The notes under the pieces: generated by a model
Databases searched by the model: none
Told to the model about the DNA's origin: nothing
Seen by the model: the letters and a program-made list of their open reading frames with translations, nothing else
Made by a program: the position numbers and the translations under genes
NCBI GenBank assembly: GCA_020059985.1
Contig: JAGVCI010000051.1
Location: 1 to 6,702 of the forward strand
Reading direction: 5' to 3'
DNA: 6,702 bases
DNA from: Candidatus Peribacterales bacterium
GTDB lineage: Bacteria; Patescibacteriota; Gracilibacteria; Peribacterales; Peribacteraceae
Shown: positions 1-6,020 of the stretch, one piece after another
How positions within the stretch are numbered: position 1 is the first letter of the stretch
Layout of the letters: every line of letters starts with the position of its first letter

Positions 1-2
1 CT

Positions 3-77
3 GTGGAGAACCTGATGAAGAGGTGTGAAGAACATGTGGAAAACTCGGAGGAGAATGGCTCAAAAGCAAAAAAGTAA
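3..77 (+). CDS. Possible C-terminal tail of a plus-strand gene entering from the left edge (partial)
   Basis: Reading from base 3, one plus-strand frame is open for 24 codons and ends at TAA (75-77). The other two plus frames stop by base 28. The peptide is highly charged, rich in Glu, Lys and Asn, and ends in GSKAKK, as the disordered tails of many bacterial proteins do. It would be convergent with the minus-strand gene ending at 170, and a small hairpin lies just after the stop. The stretch is too short to identify a family, and it could equally be non-coding; the minus strand opposite is also open. I cannot name a function. Confidence 0.3.
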   Translation: MENLMKRCEEHVENSEENGSKAKK

Positions 78-81
78 TAGG

Positions 82-99
82 TTGGCTTTAAGAAGCCAA
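82..99. terminator. Small hairpin between convergent gene ends; possible weak terminator
   Basis: A perfect 7-bp inverted repeat, TTGGCTT, with a 4-base loop (TAAG) and AAGCCAA, lies between the putative plus-strand stop at 77 and the minus-strand stop at 170. On the minus strand a run of six T follows about eight bases after the stem, and on the plus strand the stem is followed by six A. Neither is a textbook stem plus immediate U-tract. The place is right for a terminator of the minus-strand gene, but the form is weak. Confidence 0.35.
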
Positions 100-169
100 A
101 AAACCAGGATGTCTGTGGGAAAGATCGGACGATTGCTTCGTTTCTCAGATACCCCTTTTCCCCAGAGGA

Positions 170-1489
170 TCAGGAACCGCGAGAAGTTTTCGGACTGGGA
201 ATAAACTGCTTTCTCGCCTCCGGCGCGAGTGCGTGAGTGCGATTTTCTCGGATAGAAATTTCTCCTTTTTTGAGGGAAACAAAACTTCCATCGGGAATAT
301 CCTCCGTGAGGAAACATCCACTCGAGATAAAGGAGTTCGCGCCAATTTTTACACCCGGGTTAAGGGTGGTGTGCACTCCGATACGACAGTCCTCTCCAAT
401 AATCGCGCCAAGCTTCACGCGTCCTGTTCCAATACGTTCTCCTTTCACTACTGATTGCACCTCTCCTTCGTCGAGACGGAAATTTCCCGTGAGTGTTCCG
501 CCACCGATTCCTACATTGCGTCCGATGATGCTGTCGCCGACGTACCCCATGTGCGTCCACACGTGATCCGCGAGGATGCTCGCTTTCACTTCCGTTCCAA
601 ACCCGATCACACAGTCCGCGCCGATACTCGCATTCCGCACGAGGGTGTTATTGGCAATCACTGTTCGTGGTCCAATAACACAAGGTCCACGGACAGTTGC
701 ATGCGGGAATACTTTCACTCCTTCTCCGAGAATCACGGGGCCTTCAATTACCGCTGTTTTATGGATTTGAGCGGTTTTATGGATCTGCGGCCTCGTCACA
801 TCTCTCAGGAGTATTTCGAGAAGAGAGAGGAGATGCCACGGGTATTTGATCGGCTGCCACTCTCCTTTGTAGGCGACAGCGACATACTTCTTCTCTTTGA
901 AGAGAGTAGTGAGCGCCTTCTCATACGCGTCATCGTGCGAGTTGCTTTCACTCTTGAGTGCACTGAGAAGTTCCTCTGGATGATTATGGACATGCGCAAC
1001 AATGTTCACGAGGTCACCTGGTTCTTTTCCTCGCTTCGGTTTTTCGACGATCGACACGATGCGGCCGGCCTTCGTATTGAGATATCCACCAGGGAAATAG
1101 TTCTTCACGCGTCTTGCGAGAATGGCGCCGTCAATTCCTTTCTTCGTCGAATTCTTCAGAAGATCTCGGTATCCGTCAGCATCGATGATGTCGTTACTAC
1201 TCACAATCATTACAGGATTTTTTCCACAGTGTGGAAGTGCTACTTCGAGTGCGCCCTTCATCCCATCATCGAGTTTTTTTTGCTCCACAATTTTTGCAGA
1301 GGAAAATCTCTTCTTGAGCTGCTTCATGTTCTCTGTATTTCCCACGAGGATGACGTCACGACAGCCTGCGGATTTGAGTCTCTCCATTTGAATATCGAGC
1401 GCGGTGGACCCTGCAATCGGGAAGAGGGCCTTCTCCGAGAGAGGCCAAAAACGCTTCGACCGGCCACCAACCAAAACTACGACCTTCAT
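170..1489 (-). CDS. Sugar-1-phosphate nucleotidyltransferase fused to a left-handed beta-helix acyltransferase-like domain (GlmU-like, archaeal-style)
   Basis: This 439-residue protein has two domains. Residues 1-230 form a nucleotidyltransferase fold: a start loop VLVGGRSKRFWPLSEKALFP, SSND at 97-100 where the family's metal-binding Asp lies, IVEKP at 147-151, and YPWHLL near 216-221, which resembles the linker motif of bifunctional sugar-phosphate enzymes. Residues 235-405 carry hexapeptide repeats typical of a left-handed beta-helix, with THMGYVGDSIIG (312-323) and IGGGTLT (328-334). These match the acetyltransferase region of GlmU relatives, with His313 at the expected catalytic place. 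The likely reaction is making a nucleotide sugar (UDP-GlcNAc or dTDP-sugar type) in the cytoplasm for cell wall or surface glycans. The start loop departs from the usual GxGTR form (Ser11, Lys12), so substrate and activity are uncertain. The gene lies 56 bp downstream of the metallo-hydrolase gene, on the same strand. The first ATG is used; an earlier ATG at 1502 is out of frame. Stop is TGA. Confidence 0.85.
   Translation of the reverse strand: MKVVVLVGGRSKRFWPLSEKALFPIAGSTALDIQMERLKSAGCRDVILVGNTENMKQLKKRFSSAKIVEQKKLDDGMKGALEVALPHCGKNPVMIVSSNDIIDADGYRDLLKNSTKKGIDGAILARRVKNYFPGGYLNTKAGRIVSIVEKPKRGKEPGDLVNIVAHVHNHPEELLSALKSESNSHDDAYEKALTTLFKEKKYVAVAYKGEWQPIKYPWHLLSLLEILLRDVTRPQIHKTAQIHKTAVIEGPVILGEGVKVFPHATVRGPCVIGPRTVIANNTLVRNASIGADCVIGFGTEVKASILADHVWTHMGYVGDSIIGRNVGIGGGTLTGNFRLDEGEVQSVVKGERIGTGRVKLGAIIGEDCRIGVHTTLNPGVKIGANSFISSGCFLTEDIPDGSFVSLKKGEISIRENRTHALAPEARKQFIPSPKTSRGS
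753..788. repeat. Two 18-bp tandem copies inside the beta-helix coding region
   Basis: Units 753-770 and 771-788 differ at about three of 18 positions. On the coding strand they encode QIHKTA twice in succession (residues 235-240 and 241-246), at the first coils of the left-handed beta-helix. One unit equals one hexapeptide, so the helix appears to have gained a coil by recent duplication. Confidence 0.7.
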
Positions 1490-1499
1490 GCTGGCCTAT

Positions 1500-1528
1500 C
1501 ATAGAGGGCGAAAGGGCCCCGATCTATG
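1500..1528 (-). promoter_or_regulatory. Hairpin in the leader of the nucleotidyltransferase gene
   Basis: On the minus strand a 6-bp outer stem (CATAGA with TCTATG) encloses a 3-base bulge and a 4-bp GC stem (GGGC with GCCC) around a CCTTTC loop. It ends ten bases before the ATG at 1489 and lies after the stop of the preceding gene. There is no U-tract, so it is not a standard intrinsic terminator. It could modulate translation or mRNA processing; this is inferred from position only. Confidence 0.35.
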
Positions 1529-1545
1529 CGAAAGAGGCTTTTCTT

Positions 1546-2379
1546 TCAGGGAATTTTGAGTGAAATGGTCCCCTCCTCCGCGGTTAAACGGACGGGGATC
1601 TGGGTAGCTGTGAAACGGTCCATAATCTCTGAGTGCGGGTGCCCAAATTTATTCTCGCGTCCCGCGGAGATGAGTGCGACTTCCGGACCGGCTGCTGAGA
1701 GAAAACCTTCAGTCGATGACGTACGACTTCCGTGGTGTGCCACTTTGAGAACTTCCGCTTTCAAGTCTATCCCCCTTTTGAGAATGGCATTCTCCGCACC
1801 TTCTTCAATGTCTCCCGTAAGAAGAATGCGCTTCGATGCGCCGAGAACTCTCACAGCGACCGATGTGTCATTCGTATCCCACTCTCTCTTGGCGAGCTCT
1901 TCGACTCCAGGCCAAAGAACATCAAGCACGATGCCGTCTCCTAGATCGAGGTCCTTCTTCGCATCAGCGACAAGTACGGAAATATTCTGCTTCGCGATTT
2001 CATCAAGCATCCACGCGTATCTTCCGCCAGTACTTGCCGTGCCAGCGAGAAGCACATTTGAAATATCATAACGCGCGAGAAGCGCAGGGAAACTCGCTAT
2101 GTGATCTTCGTGTGGATGGGTGAGAACGAGGAGATCAATGGAACGGTCAAAAAATGGAAGGAGTTTCCCGAGGTGCTCGAGGGTCGAGAGATCCGGTCCG
2201 CCGTCAACGAGGATCTGTTTTCCTGATGGTGTCTCCATCAAAAGTGCATCGCCTTGTCCGACATCGAGAACATAAAGAGAGAGTTCTCCACTAGGAAGAC
2301 GCGTCACTTCTCTCCACACCAGGAAAACACAGAGACAAGCTGCAACACAGGCAATCCAACGCAAAGGAAGAGAGGCCAT
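1546..2379 (-). CDS. Membrane-anchored metallo-beta-lactamase-fold hydrolase, ComEC/Rec2 C-terminal type
   Basis: This 277-residue protein starts with one hydrophobic segment (about 8-22), probably a signal anchor, followed by a metallo-beta-lactamase domain. Visible motifs, in order, are DVGQGD (39-44), VDGG (58-61), the metal-binding THPHEDH (87-93), TNDTSV (169-174), LLTGDIE (186-192) and AHHGS (215-219), then SAGRENKFGHPH (238-249). This set is characteristic of the C-terminal domain of ComEC/Rec2, the DNA-uptake channel, and of free-standing relatives. Full ComEC is usually 700 residues or more with a large multi-spanning competence domain, which is missing here and is not encoded next door. 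The domain would face outward if the anchor has the usual topology. It may degrade nucleic acid or another phosphoester, but the substrate cannot be read from sequence. It lies 42 bp after the surface-protein gene. The start is the first ATG; no Shine-Dalgarno is visible. Confidence 0.88.
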   Translation of the reverse strand: MASLPLRWIACVAACLCVFLVWREVTRLPSGELSLYVLDVGQGDALLMETPSGKQILVDGGPDLSTLEHLGKLLPFFDRSIDLLVLTHPHEDHIASFPALLARYDISNVLLAGTASTGGRYAWMLDEIAKQNISVLVADAKKDLDLGDGIVLDVLWPGVEELAKREWDTNDTSVAVRVLGASKRILLTGDIEEGAENAILKRGIDLKAEVLKVAHHGSRTSSTEGFLSAAGPEVALISAGRENKFGHPHSEIMDRFTATQIPVRLTAEEGTISLKIP

Positions 2380-2390
2380 AAGTGGCGGAC

Positions 2391-2418
2391 TCTATAACGA
2401 AGCGGCTCGCTTTGCCAA
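2391..2418 (-). promoter_or_regulatory. Possible weak promoter for the metallo-hydrolase gene
   Basis: On the minus strand TTGGCA (2418-2413, five of six to the -35 consensus) is followed after 16 bp by TATAGA (2396-2391, four of six to the -10). The spacer contains a short inverted repeat, AAGCG-AGC-CGCTT (2412-2400), which could be an operator or chance. The ATG is only 11 bases past the -10 hexamer, so a transcript from here would be almost leaderless. Read-through from the upstream gene is the alternative. Confidence 0.3.
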
Positions 2419-2421
2419 GCC

Positions 2422-3711
2422 TCAAACAAGCGCCTTTCTCTTACGCATGGCGTACCAACCTGCGAGGGCTCCTGCGGCTGCAACAGCCACCGCCGTCATA
2501 CCGACGCCAGAGTCTGTAAGGCCTCCGGACGGTGTCTGGTAATAACCGCCAACCATTCCTCCAAGAGGAGGCTGGTAGCCAGTACCCGGTTGTCCGGCAA
2601 TTGGATTTCCAAGCATGACCGTCGCAAATTCTCCTGGGACGACCGTGCCATCAACTTTCACTGGCGTCACCGAGAGGCCGAACGGTCCCGGAGTAATATT
2701 ATCGATACGGATTCCACGAATAGGAGCAGCCACGAGCTGTGACTGACTCAACGTTTTTCCACCATCACGACTCTGCTGCACAGCGTAGTGCGCAACTTCG
2801 GTGTGGTTTCCAACGAGCATCCACTCAGCAGTGACCGAAAAGAGTGCCGGTCCACCAGCGACGGTGAGTTTGAGTCCCTGAAGCGCCTGGAGCGCGCCCT
2901 GTGTTTGCTGCATCGATGCGTCGATACCTGTCGGATGACCGACGAACGGAAGTGAGCGAGCAGTAACATCCAATGTCGAGGCGACCGGGCTCATGAAGGG
3001 CTCGGAAACCTGGAGCGTGTACGAAGCACCACGTACCTGCGCAAGCGTCTCGACGCGCATTGTGGTTCCTTCGATCGTGAGGCGGCTAATACCAAGCGTA
3101 TTGCCTGTGGAATCCAAAATTCGTACAGCCTGCGGAGCGGCCTCTGCAGCGACGGTGACTGGGTGTGAGAACTCTGCGACGACCATCGTCGGAGACTCAC
3201 TCACCACAGAAAGCATCTTCAAAGTTGATGTGTCTGCAGGTTCCATCACTTCATCTGGAATTTCCTCCTTATCCTGTCCCGGGATTGTGAGCGTCTCATC
3301 TTTGACCTCGAGCACATCATCGTCGCTATCATCCGTAGACGGTGTCGTCGTTTCCTCATCCAGCTGCACCGCGATTTCCTCCACAAAGAGTCCAGAATCT
3401 TCACCATCTTCATTCACCGCGATGACGGCGATGTAGAGCGTCTCTACATCTGGGAGTTCCTCCATAACGTATTCCGCCTCCGGACCCTCGGTGGTTTCAA
3501 AATCGTCATAGAGACCTTCGTTCGCGAGGATAGATTCGTAACTGTAGAACACTCTGTAGTACACGACGTCTGTTTCCGGAACTGGCTGCCACTTGAGGTG
3601 CAGTTCTCCTTCGATCATCTCTGCTTCGAGCCCCGTAACGTACGAAGGAGCTTCAGCGAGAGCCACCGGAACAAAAAGGATGAGTGCCGCGAGGGCGAGG
3701 AAGATTCGCAT
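2422..3711 (-). CDS. Secreted fibronectin type III-like surface protein with C-terminal membrane anchor and LPxTG-like LTDSG motif
   Basis: The 429-residue product begins with a clear signal peptide (1-19, hydrophobic core, cleavage after ALA). Residues 23-117 look like a fibronectin type III domain: LHLKW at 37-41, YYRVFY at 51-56, and LYIAVIAVNEDGEDS at 92-106. An acidic Thr/Ser/Asp-rich linker follows (118-160). Residues 163-250 look like an Ig-like beta domain (AEFSHPV), and 290-368 like a second, weaker fibronectin-type domain (HYAVQQSRDGGKT). A Gly/Pro/Tyr-rich stretch (369-397) leads to LTDSG (398-402), an Ala-rich hydrophobic segment (403-422) and RKRK (423-426). This is the layout of a cell-surface protein held by, or sorted from, a C-terminal segment. 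The role is probably adhesion or envelope structure; no catalytic motif is visible. It has its own promoter upstream. I found no closer family name. The start fits the signal peptide exactly. Confidence 0.75.
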   Translation of the reverse strand: MRIFLALAALILFVPVALAEAPSYVTGLEAEMIEGELHLKWQPVPETDVVYYRVFYSYESILANEGLYDDFETTEGPEAEYVMEELPDVETLYIAVIAVNEDGEDSGLFVEEIAVQLDEETTTPSTDDSDDDVLEVKDETLTIPGQDKEEIPDEVMEPADTSTLKMLSVVSESPTMVVAEFSHPVTVAAEAAPQAVRILDSTGNTLGISRLTIEGTTMRVETLAQVRGASYTLQVSEPFMSPVASTLDVTARSLPFVGHPTGIDASMQQTQGALQALQGLKLTVAGGPALFSVTAEWMLVGNHTEVAHYAVQQSRDGGKTLSQSQLVAAPIRGIRIDNITPGPFGLSVTPVKVDGTVVPGEFATVMLGNPIAGQPGTGYQPPLGGMVGGYYQTPSGGLTDSGVGMTAVAVAAAGALAGWYAMRKRKALV

Positions 3712-3732
3712 AGAGTGTTTGTGTATCGAATT

Positions 3733-3761
3733 ATTATAGCAAAAACGGCCATTTCTGCCAA
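3733..3761 (-). promoter_or_regulatory. Strong sigma70-type promoter with extended -10 for the fibronectin-type surface protein
   Basis: On the minus strand TTGGCA (3761-3756) is separated by exactly 17 bp from a perfect TATAAT (3738-3733). The TATAAT is preceded by TGC, giving the extended -10 form TGnTATAAT. The ATG at 3711 is 21 bases past the -10 hexamer, so the leader would be about 15 nt and carries no Shine-Dalgarno. The promoter sits in the 77-bp gap after the flippase stop, so the surface protein can be expressed independently of the upstream genes. Confidence 0.75.
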
Positions 3762-3788
3762 TGGCATAGAGAGACCTAGATCCCTCGA

Positions 3789-5261
3789 TTAAGCCATTTT
3801 TTCACCCCAGAGCTCCTTATGGAGCCCAGTGAGGATAGCAGCGACCCCTATATAAGGAGCCATGACCGCAAGGCCGATCACCGTCGGAAGCTCGCTTGTG
3901 AGGAGTGGTTTCAGTAACCAGAGTCCGAGGAAGATGAATGCGGAAAAAATAATCCACCGCGCAAAGTAATGAACGGGAAATCGGAACGAGAATGTTCGAC
4001 GTGCTTCGATGAAGAGCGCACTCGCGAGAAGAATGTGCACGATGATCGACGTGATGCATGCGCCGACGAATCCATATTGCGGGATGAGATAGACATTTAA
4101 GACGAGAGAGAGCAGTGCGCCAGCACCAAGAACCATAGTCAGTTTTTTCCAATGATGTCGCGCGAGGAGAACGTAGAAACCAAACTGAATAATTCCATTG
4201 AGGAAGATCGGCAGCGCGAGAAGCGTGAGTGCTGTGTCAGACCCCGCACGTGCTGCAGTACTCAAGTACGCTTCCGTGGTGAGTAACTGGATGAGCGGGC
4301 GCGCCCAGAGAATGCTGAAGAGGAAAGAGATGGATCCGAGGAGCAGGAGGATCAATAGAGTTTTGGCGAGAAGTGGCTGTACGTCCTTCTTATTAGCATC
4401 TCTTTCGCTGAGGATGGGAAGCGTGGAATTGAGAAGAAAGGTGGGGATAAGAAAGCCCATGTCCGCCATGCGGAGCACGAATCCGTAGTACGCATTTTGA
4501 ATTTCAAAATCCGGTCGCAGAAGTGCGATGAGTGTGACATCGAACTGTCGGTAAAACGCGACACAGAGAAACGCGATGCCGTAGGGTGCTGCTTGTCTCG
4601 CGAGTCGTGAGATGAGTTCACTATTCCACTGGAGTTTCACGCGGATTAGTCGCGCGGCAAAAACATGCGAGAGAAGAAAAAGAAGAAACGCACCCACACC
4701 ACCGAAGAACAGGAACATGTGATAGACCTGTAAGTCCGTGGATCCACGGACGCCCATTACAATAAATGATCCGATGAGGAGCACCGCGAGAATGCGCTGT
4801 GATACTTCCGCGATGAAGACGTAGTGCATTTTGTACTGCACTTGGAAAACTGTGCGAACGACTCCCGCGAGGAGTGTGAAGAACGGAACGAGCGATGCGA
4901 TGGTGACGCCGAGTGGGAGTGGCGTCCCCTTCCACGTGGGTACGATCCACACAATCGCCAATGCGCTCACTAGGGAAAGCACCAATGTGATGATGCGCAG
5001 AATCATGATGGCGCCGAGCACTTCTCCTTTATCTTTCGCTCTGCTTACTTCGCGGACAGCTACGGCATACAAACCAAAATCTGCGAGGATTCCAAAGAGT
5101 TGCAAAAATCCATACGCAGAGTTGTAGTGTCCAGCGAGTTCTTTACTGAGTCCCACCGCCACGAACTTCACCGTGAGGATGCTTAGTGCCGCCATCGTTG
5201 CTTGGCTCGCTATTTGCCAGAGCGTTGACGATGCGATGTGACGGGTAGACATCGCACGCAT
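3789..5261 (-). CDS. Polysaccharide flippase, Wzx/RfbX-like (MOP exporter superfamily)
   Basis: The 490-residue protein is strongly hydrophobic, with about 14 membrane-spanning segments by eye, the usual length and layout of Wzx-type lipid-linked oligosaccharide flippases. Family-like features include the amphipathic start (ASSTLWQIASQ), GILADFGLYAVAVREVSR near 57-74 (compare the common G.ADFGL...vaRe motif), an FYRQFDVTLIAL segment mid-protein, and a late NVYLIPQYGFVGA, which matches the family's NlyLIP.yG..GA signature. It should move lipid-linked sugars across the cytoplasmic membrane for capsule, O-antigen-like or glycoprotein assembly. No polymerase or glycosyltransferase lies in the window, so the substrate is unknown; a MurJ-like lipid II role is less likely from these motifs. 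It starts 11 bp after the small protein at 5620-5273, suggesting co-transcription. A second ATG three codons in (M4) is a plausible start. Stop is TAA. Confidence 0.88.
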   Translation of the reverse strand: MRAMSTRHIASSTLWQIASQATMAALSILTVKFVAVGLSKELAGHYNSAYGFLQLFGILADFGLYAVAVREVSRAKDKGEVLGAIMILRIITLVLSLVSALAIVWIVPTWKGTPLPLGVTIASLVPFFTLLAGVVRTVFQVQYKMHYVFIAEVSQRILAVLLIGSFIVMGVRGSTDLQVYHMFLFFGGVGAFLLFLLSHVFAARLIRVKLQWNSELISRLARQAAPYGIAFLCVAFYRQFDVTLIALLRPDFEIQNAYYGFVLRMADMGFLIPTFLLNSTLPILSERDANKKDVQPLLAKTLLILLLLGSISFLFSILWARPLIQLLTTEAYLSTAARAGSDTALTLLALPIFLNGIIQFGFYVLLARHHWKKLTMVLGAGALLSLVLNVYLIPQYGFVGACITSIIVHILLASALFIEARRTFSFRFPVHYFARWIIFSAFIFLGLWLLKPLLTSELPTVIGLAVMAPYIGVAAILTGLHKELWGEKMA

Positions 5262-5272
5262 TGTACTCGTAA

Positions 5273-5620
5273 TTACTTCGATTCTCCTTGAGGAAATATC
5301 TCTGCGCGGCGACGAAGGCTCCAGATGATTTGGTGAATTTGTGTACTCGTGACCTCCAATCTTCTGACAATAGTTTCACATTGAAGAATGATCGCCTCAA
5401 GCTCCTCGCGACTTGGAAGAGATGATGGGTCAATTTCATTAGTTTCATCAATGTCAGCTAACACAGGCCTTTCGGGACAAACGTAATGATCAAATTCCTC
5501 GGAAAGATCACGAATTGTTTGGCCAAAATATTCCCGAATCTTTGTAGTTTCCTCTCCTCTTTCCAAAGAAGCAGCGTGACCATCAAGCTCCCTGCGAAAA
5601 GTGGATAAAGGATAAAGCAT
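5273..5620 (-). CDS. Small helical protein of unknown function, downstream paralog of a tandem pair
   Basis: I do not recognise this 115-residue protein. It is soluble and mostly helical by eye, with no signal peptide. It aligns without gaps over residues 1-48 with its upstream neighbour (13 identities, including P4, T7, R10, L12, L19, R21, E23, F32, L39, D44, Y46, V47). After an extra stretch (roughly 49-70, acidic) it aligns again at C81..IV and at the C-terminal RRRAEIFP (103-110). The two are therefore diverged copies of one family. Base composition is lower in G+C than the neighbours (one 60-base line counted at 42%). It ends 11 bp before the flippase start, so they are probably co-transcribed, but that need not mean shared function. 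No Shine-Dalgarno precedes the ATG. A toxin/antitoxin or regulatory role is possible but unsupported. Confidence 0.65.
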   Translation of the reverse strand: MLYPLSTFRRELDGHAASLERGEETTKIREYFGQTIRDLSEEFDHYVCPERPVLADIDETNEIDPSSLPSREELEAIILQCETIVRRLEVTSTQIHQIIWSLRRRAEIFPQGESK

Positions 5621-5647
5621 AGAAAACGAAAAATACCCCGCTGATAT

Positions 5648-5665
5648 CTATGCACAAGTGGATAA
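5648..5665. promoter_or_regulatory. Inverted pair of DnaA-box-like 9-mers between the paralogs
   Basis: CTATGCACA (5648-5656) abuts AGTGGATAA (5657-5665); each differs by one base from the DnaA consensus TTATnCACA or its complement. The last ten bases (AAGTGGATAA) recur at 5599-5608, inside the start of the downstream paralog gene. Single-mismatch boxes are expected by chance about once or twice in a window of this size, so the pair is suggestive only. Confidence 0.2.
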
Positions 5666-5977
5666 CTATTCTTTTATTACCCCCTGGTTCGGATAGACCT
5701 CAGCTCTCTGTCTGATGTCCTCAATTTGCCGACGGGTTTCTACACTCACCGTAATCAAATTAGTCTTCACAATCTCATCACAAAGCCATATAACAACTTC
5801 GAAGTATTTCTTTGGAGCGTGGAAGTATCCGTCTTGAACATACCGATCAGTCGCGTGAAATAATCGCTCAACTGCCCAATGAAAACGTAGATCAACATGC
5901 GGGATGTTTTCTCGACGCATGAGTCGGCTATGGATGTCCTCCAGGTGCCGATGATAGGTTTCGATGGGCTTTACCAT
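5666..5977 (-). CDS. Small helical protein of unknown function, upstream paralog of a tandem pair
   Basis: This 103-residue protein is unrecognised. It is rich in His, Arg and Glu, has no membrane segment or signal, and is probably alpha-helical. It shares with the next gene an N-terminal P4..T7..R10.L12 pattern, D44.YV, a cysteine followed by IV (C66, I69, V70), and the terminal RQRAEVYP (89-96, against RRRAEIFP). The copies are separated by 45 bp and run in the same direction, so a tandem duplication followed by strong divergence is the simplest history. G+C is low (a 60-base line within it counted at 37%, against 55-60% in pyrB and the metallo-hydrolase), hinting at foreign origin or relaxed selection. 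It is divergent from pyrB with a 43-bp gap. Stop is TAG; no Shine-Dalgarno is seen. A small dimeric or helical-bundle partner protein is possible, but nothing in the sequence fixes a role. Confidence 0.65.
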   Translation of the reverse strand: MVKPIETYHRHLEDIHSRLMRRENIPHVDLRFHWAVERLFHATDRYVQDGYFHAPKKYFEVVIWLCDEIVKTNLITVSVETRRQIEDIRQRAEVYPNQGVIKE

Positions 5978-6020
5978 TTGAGTGGACTCTGGGGTAATTA
6001 ATAGCTACTCTGCTGCGAGA

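Noticed and set aside
1..172. The nucleotidyltransferase frame stays open for 56 codons past its TGA to the window edge, suggesting readthrough or UGA recoding.
   Set aside because: The added peptide is Phe/Ser-rich and unlike the family, no other gene contains in-frame UGA, and an open run of this length is not rare by chance.
1222..1236. A perfect palindrome TTCCACA-G-TGTGGAA.
   Set aside because: It is inside the coding sequence of the nucleotidyltransferase (around residues 86-90) and has no loop or tract to suggest a function; probably chance.
455..1504. A 349-codon open frame on the plus strand.
   Set aside because: It lies wholly antisense to the nucleotidyltransferase gene, which has clear motifs; the antisense peptide shows no domain-like pattern.
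3765..3788. A hairpin GAGGGA / TCTCTC after the flippase stop as a terminator.
   Set aside because: The stem is six pairs with a G-U pair and no following U-tract, so it is too weak to call.
5978..6020. Divergent promoters in the 43-bp gap between pyrB and the upstream paralog.
   Set aside because: A TTGAGT and AT-rich hexamers are present, but spacing and match are poor in both directions.
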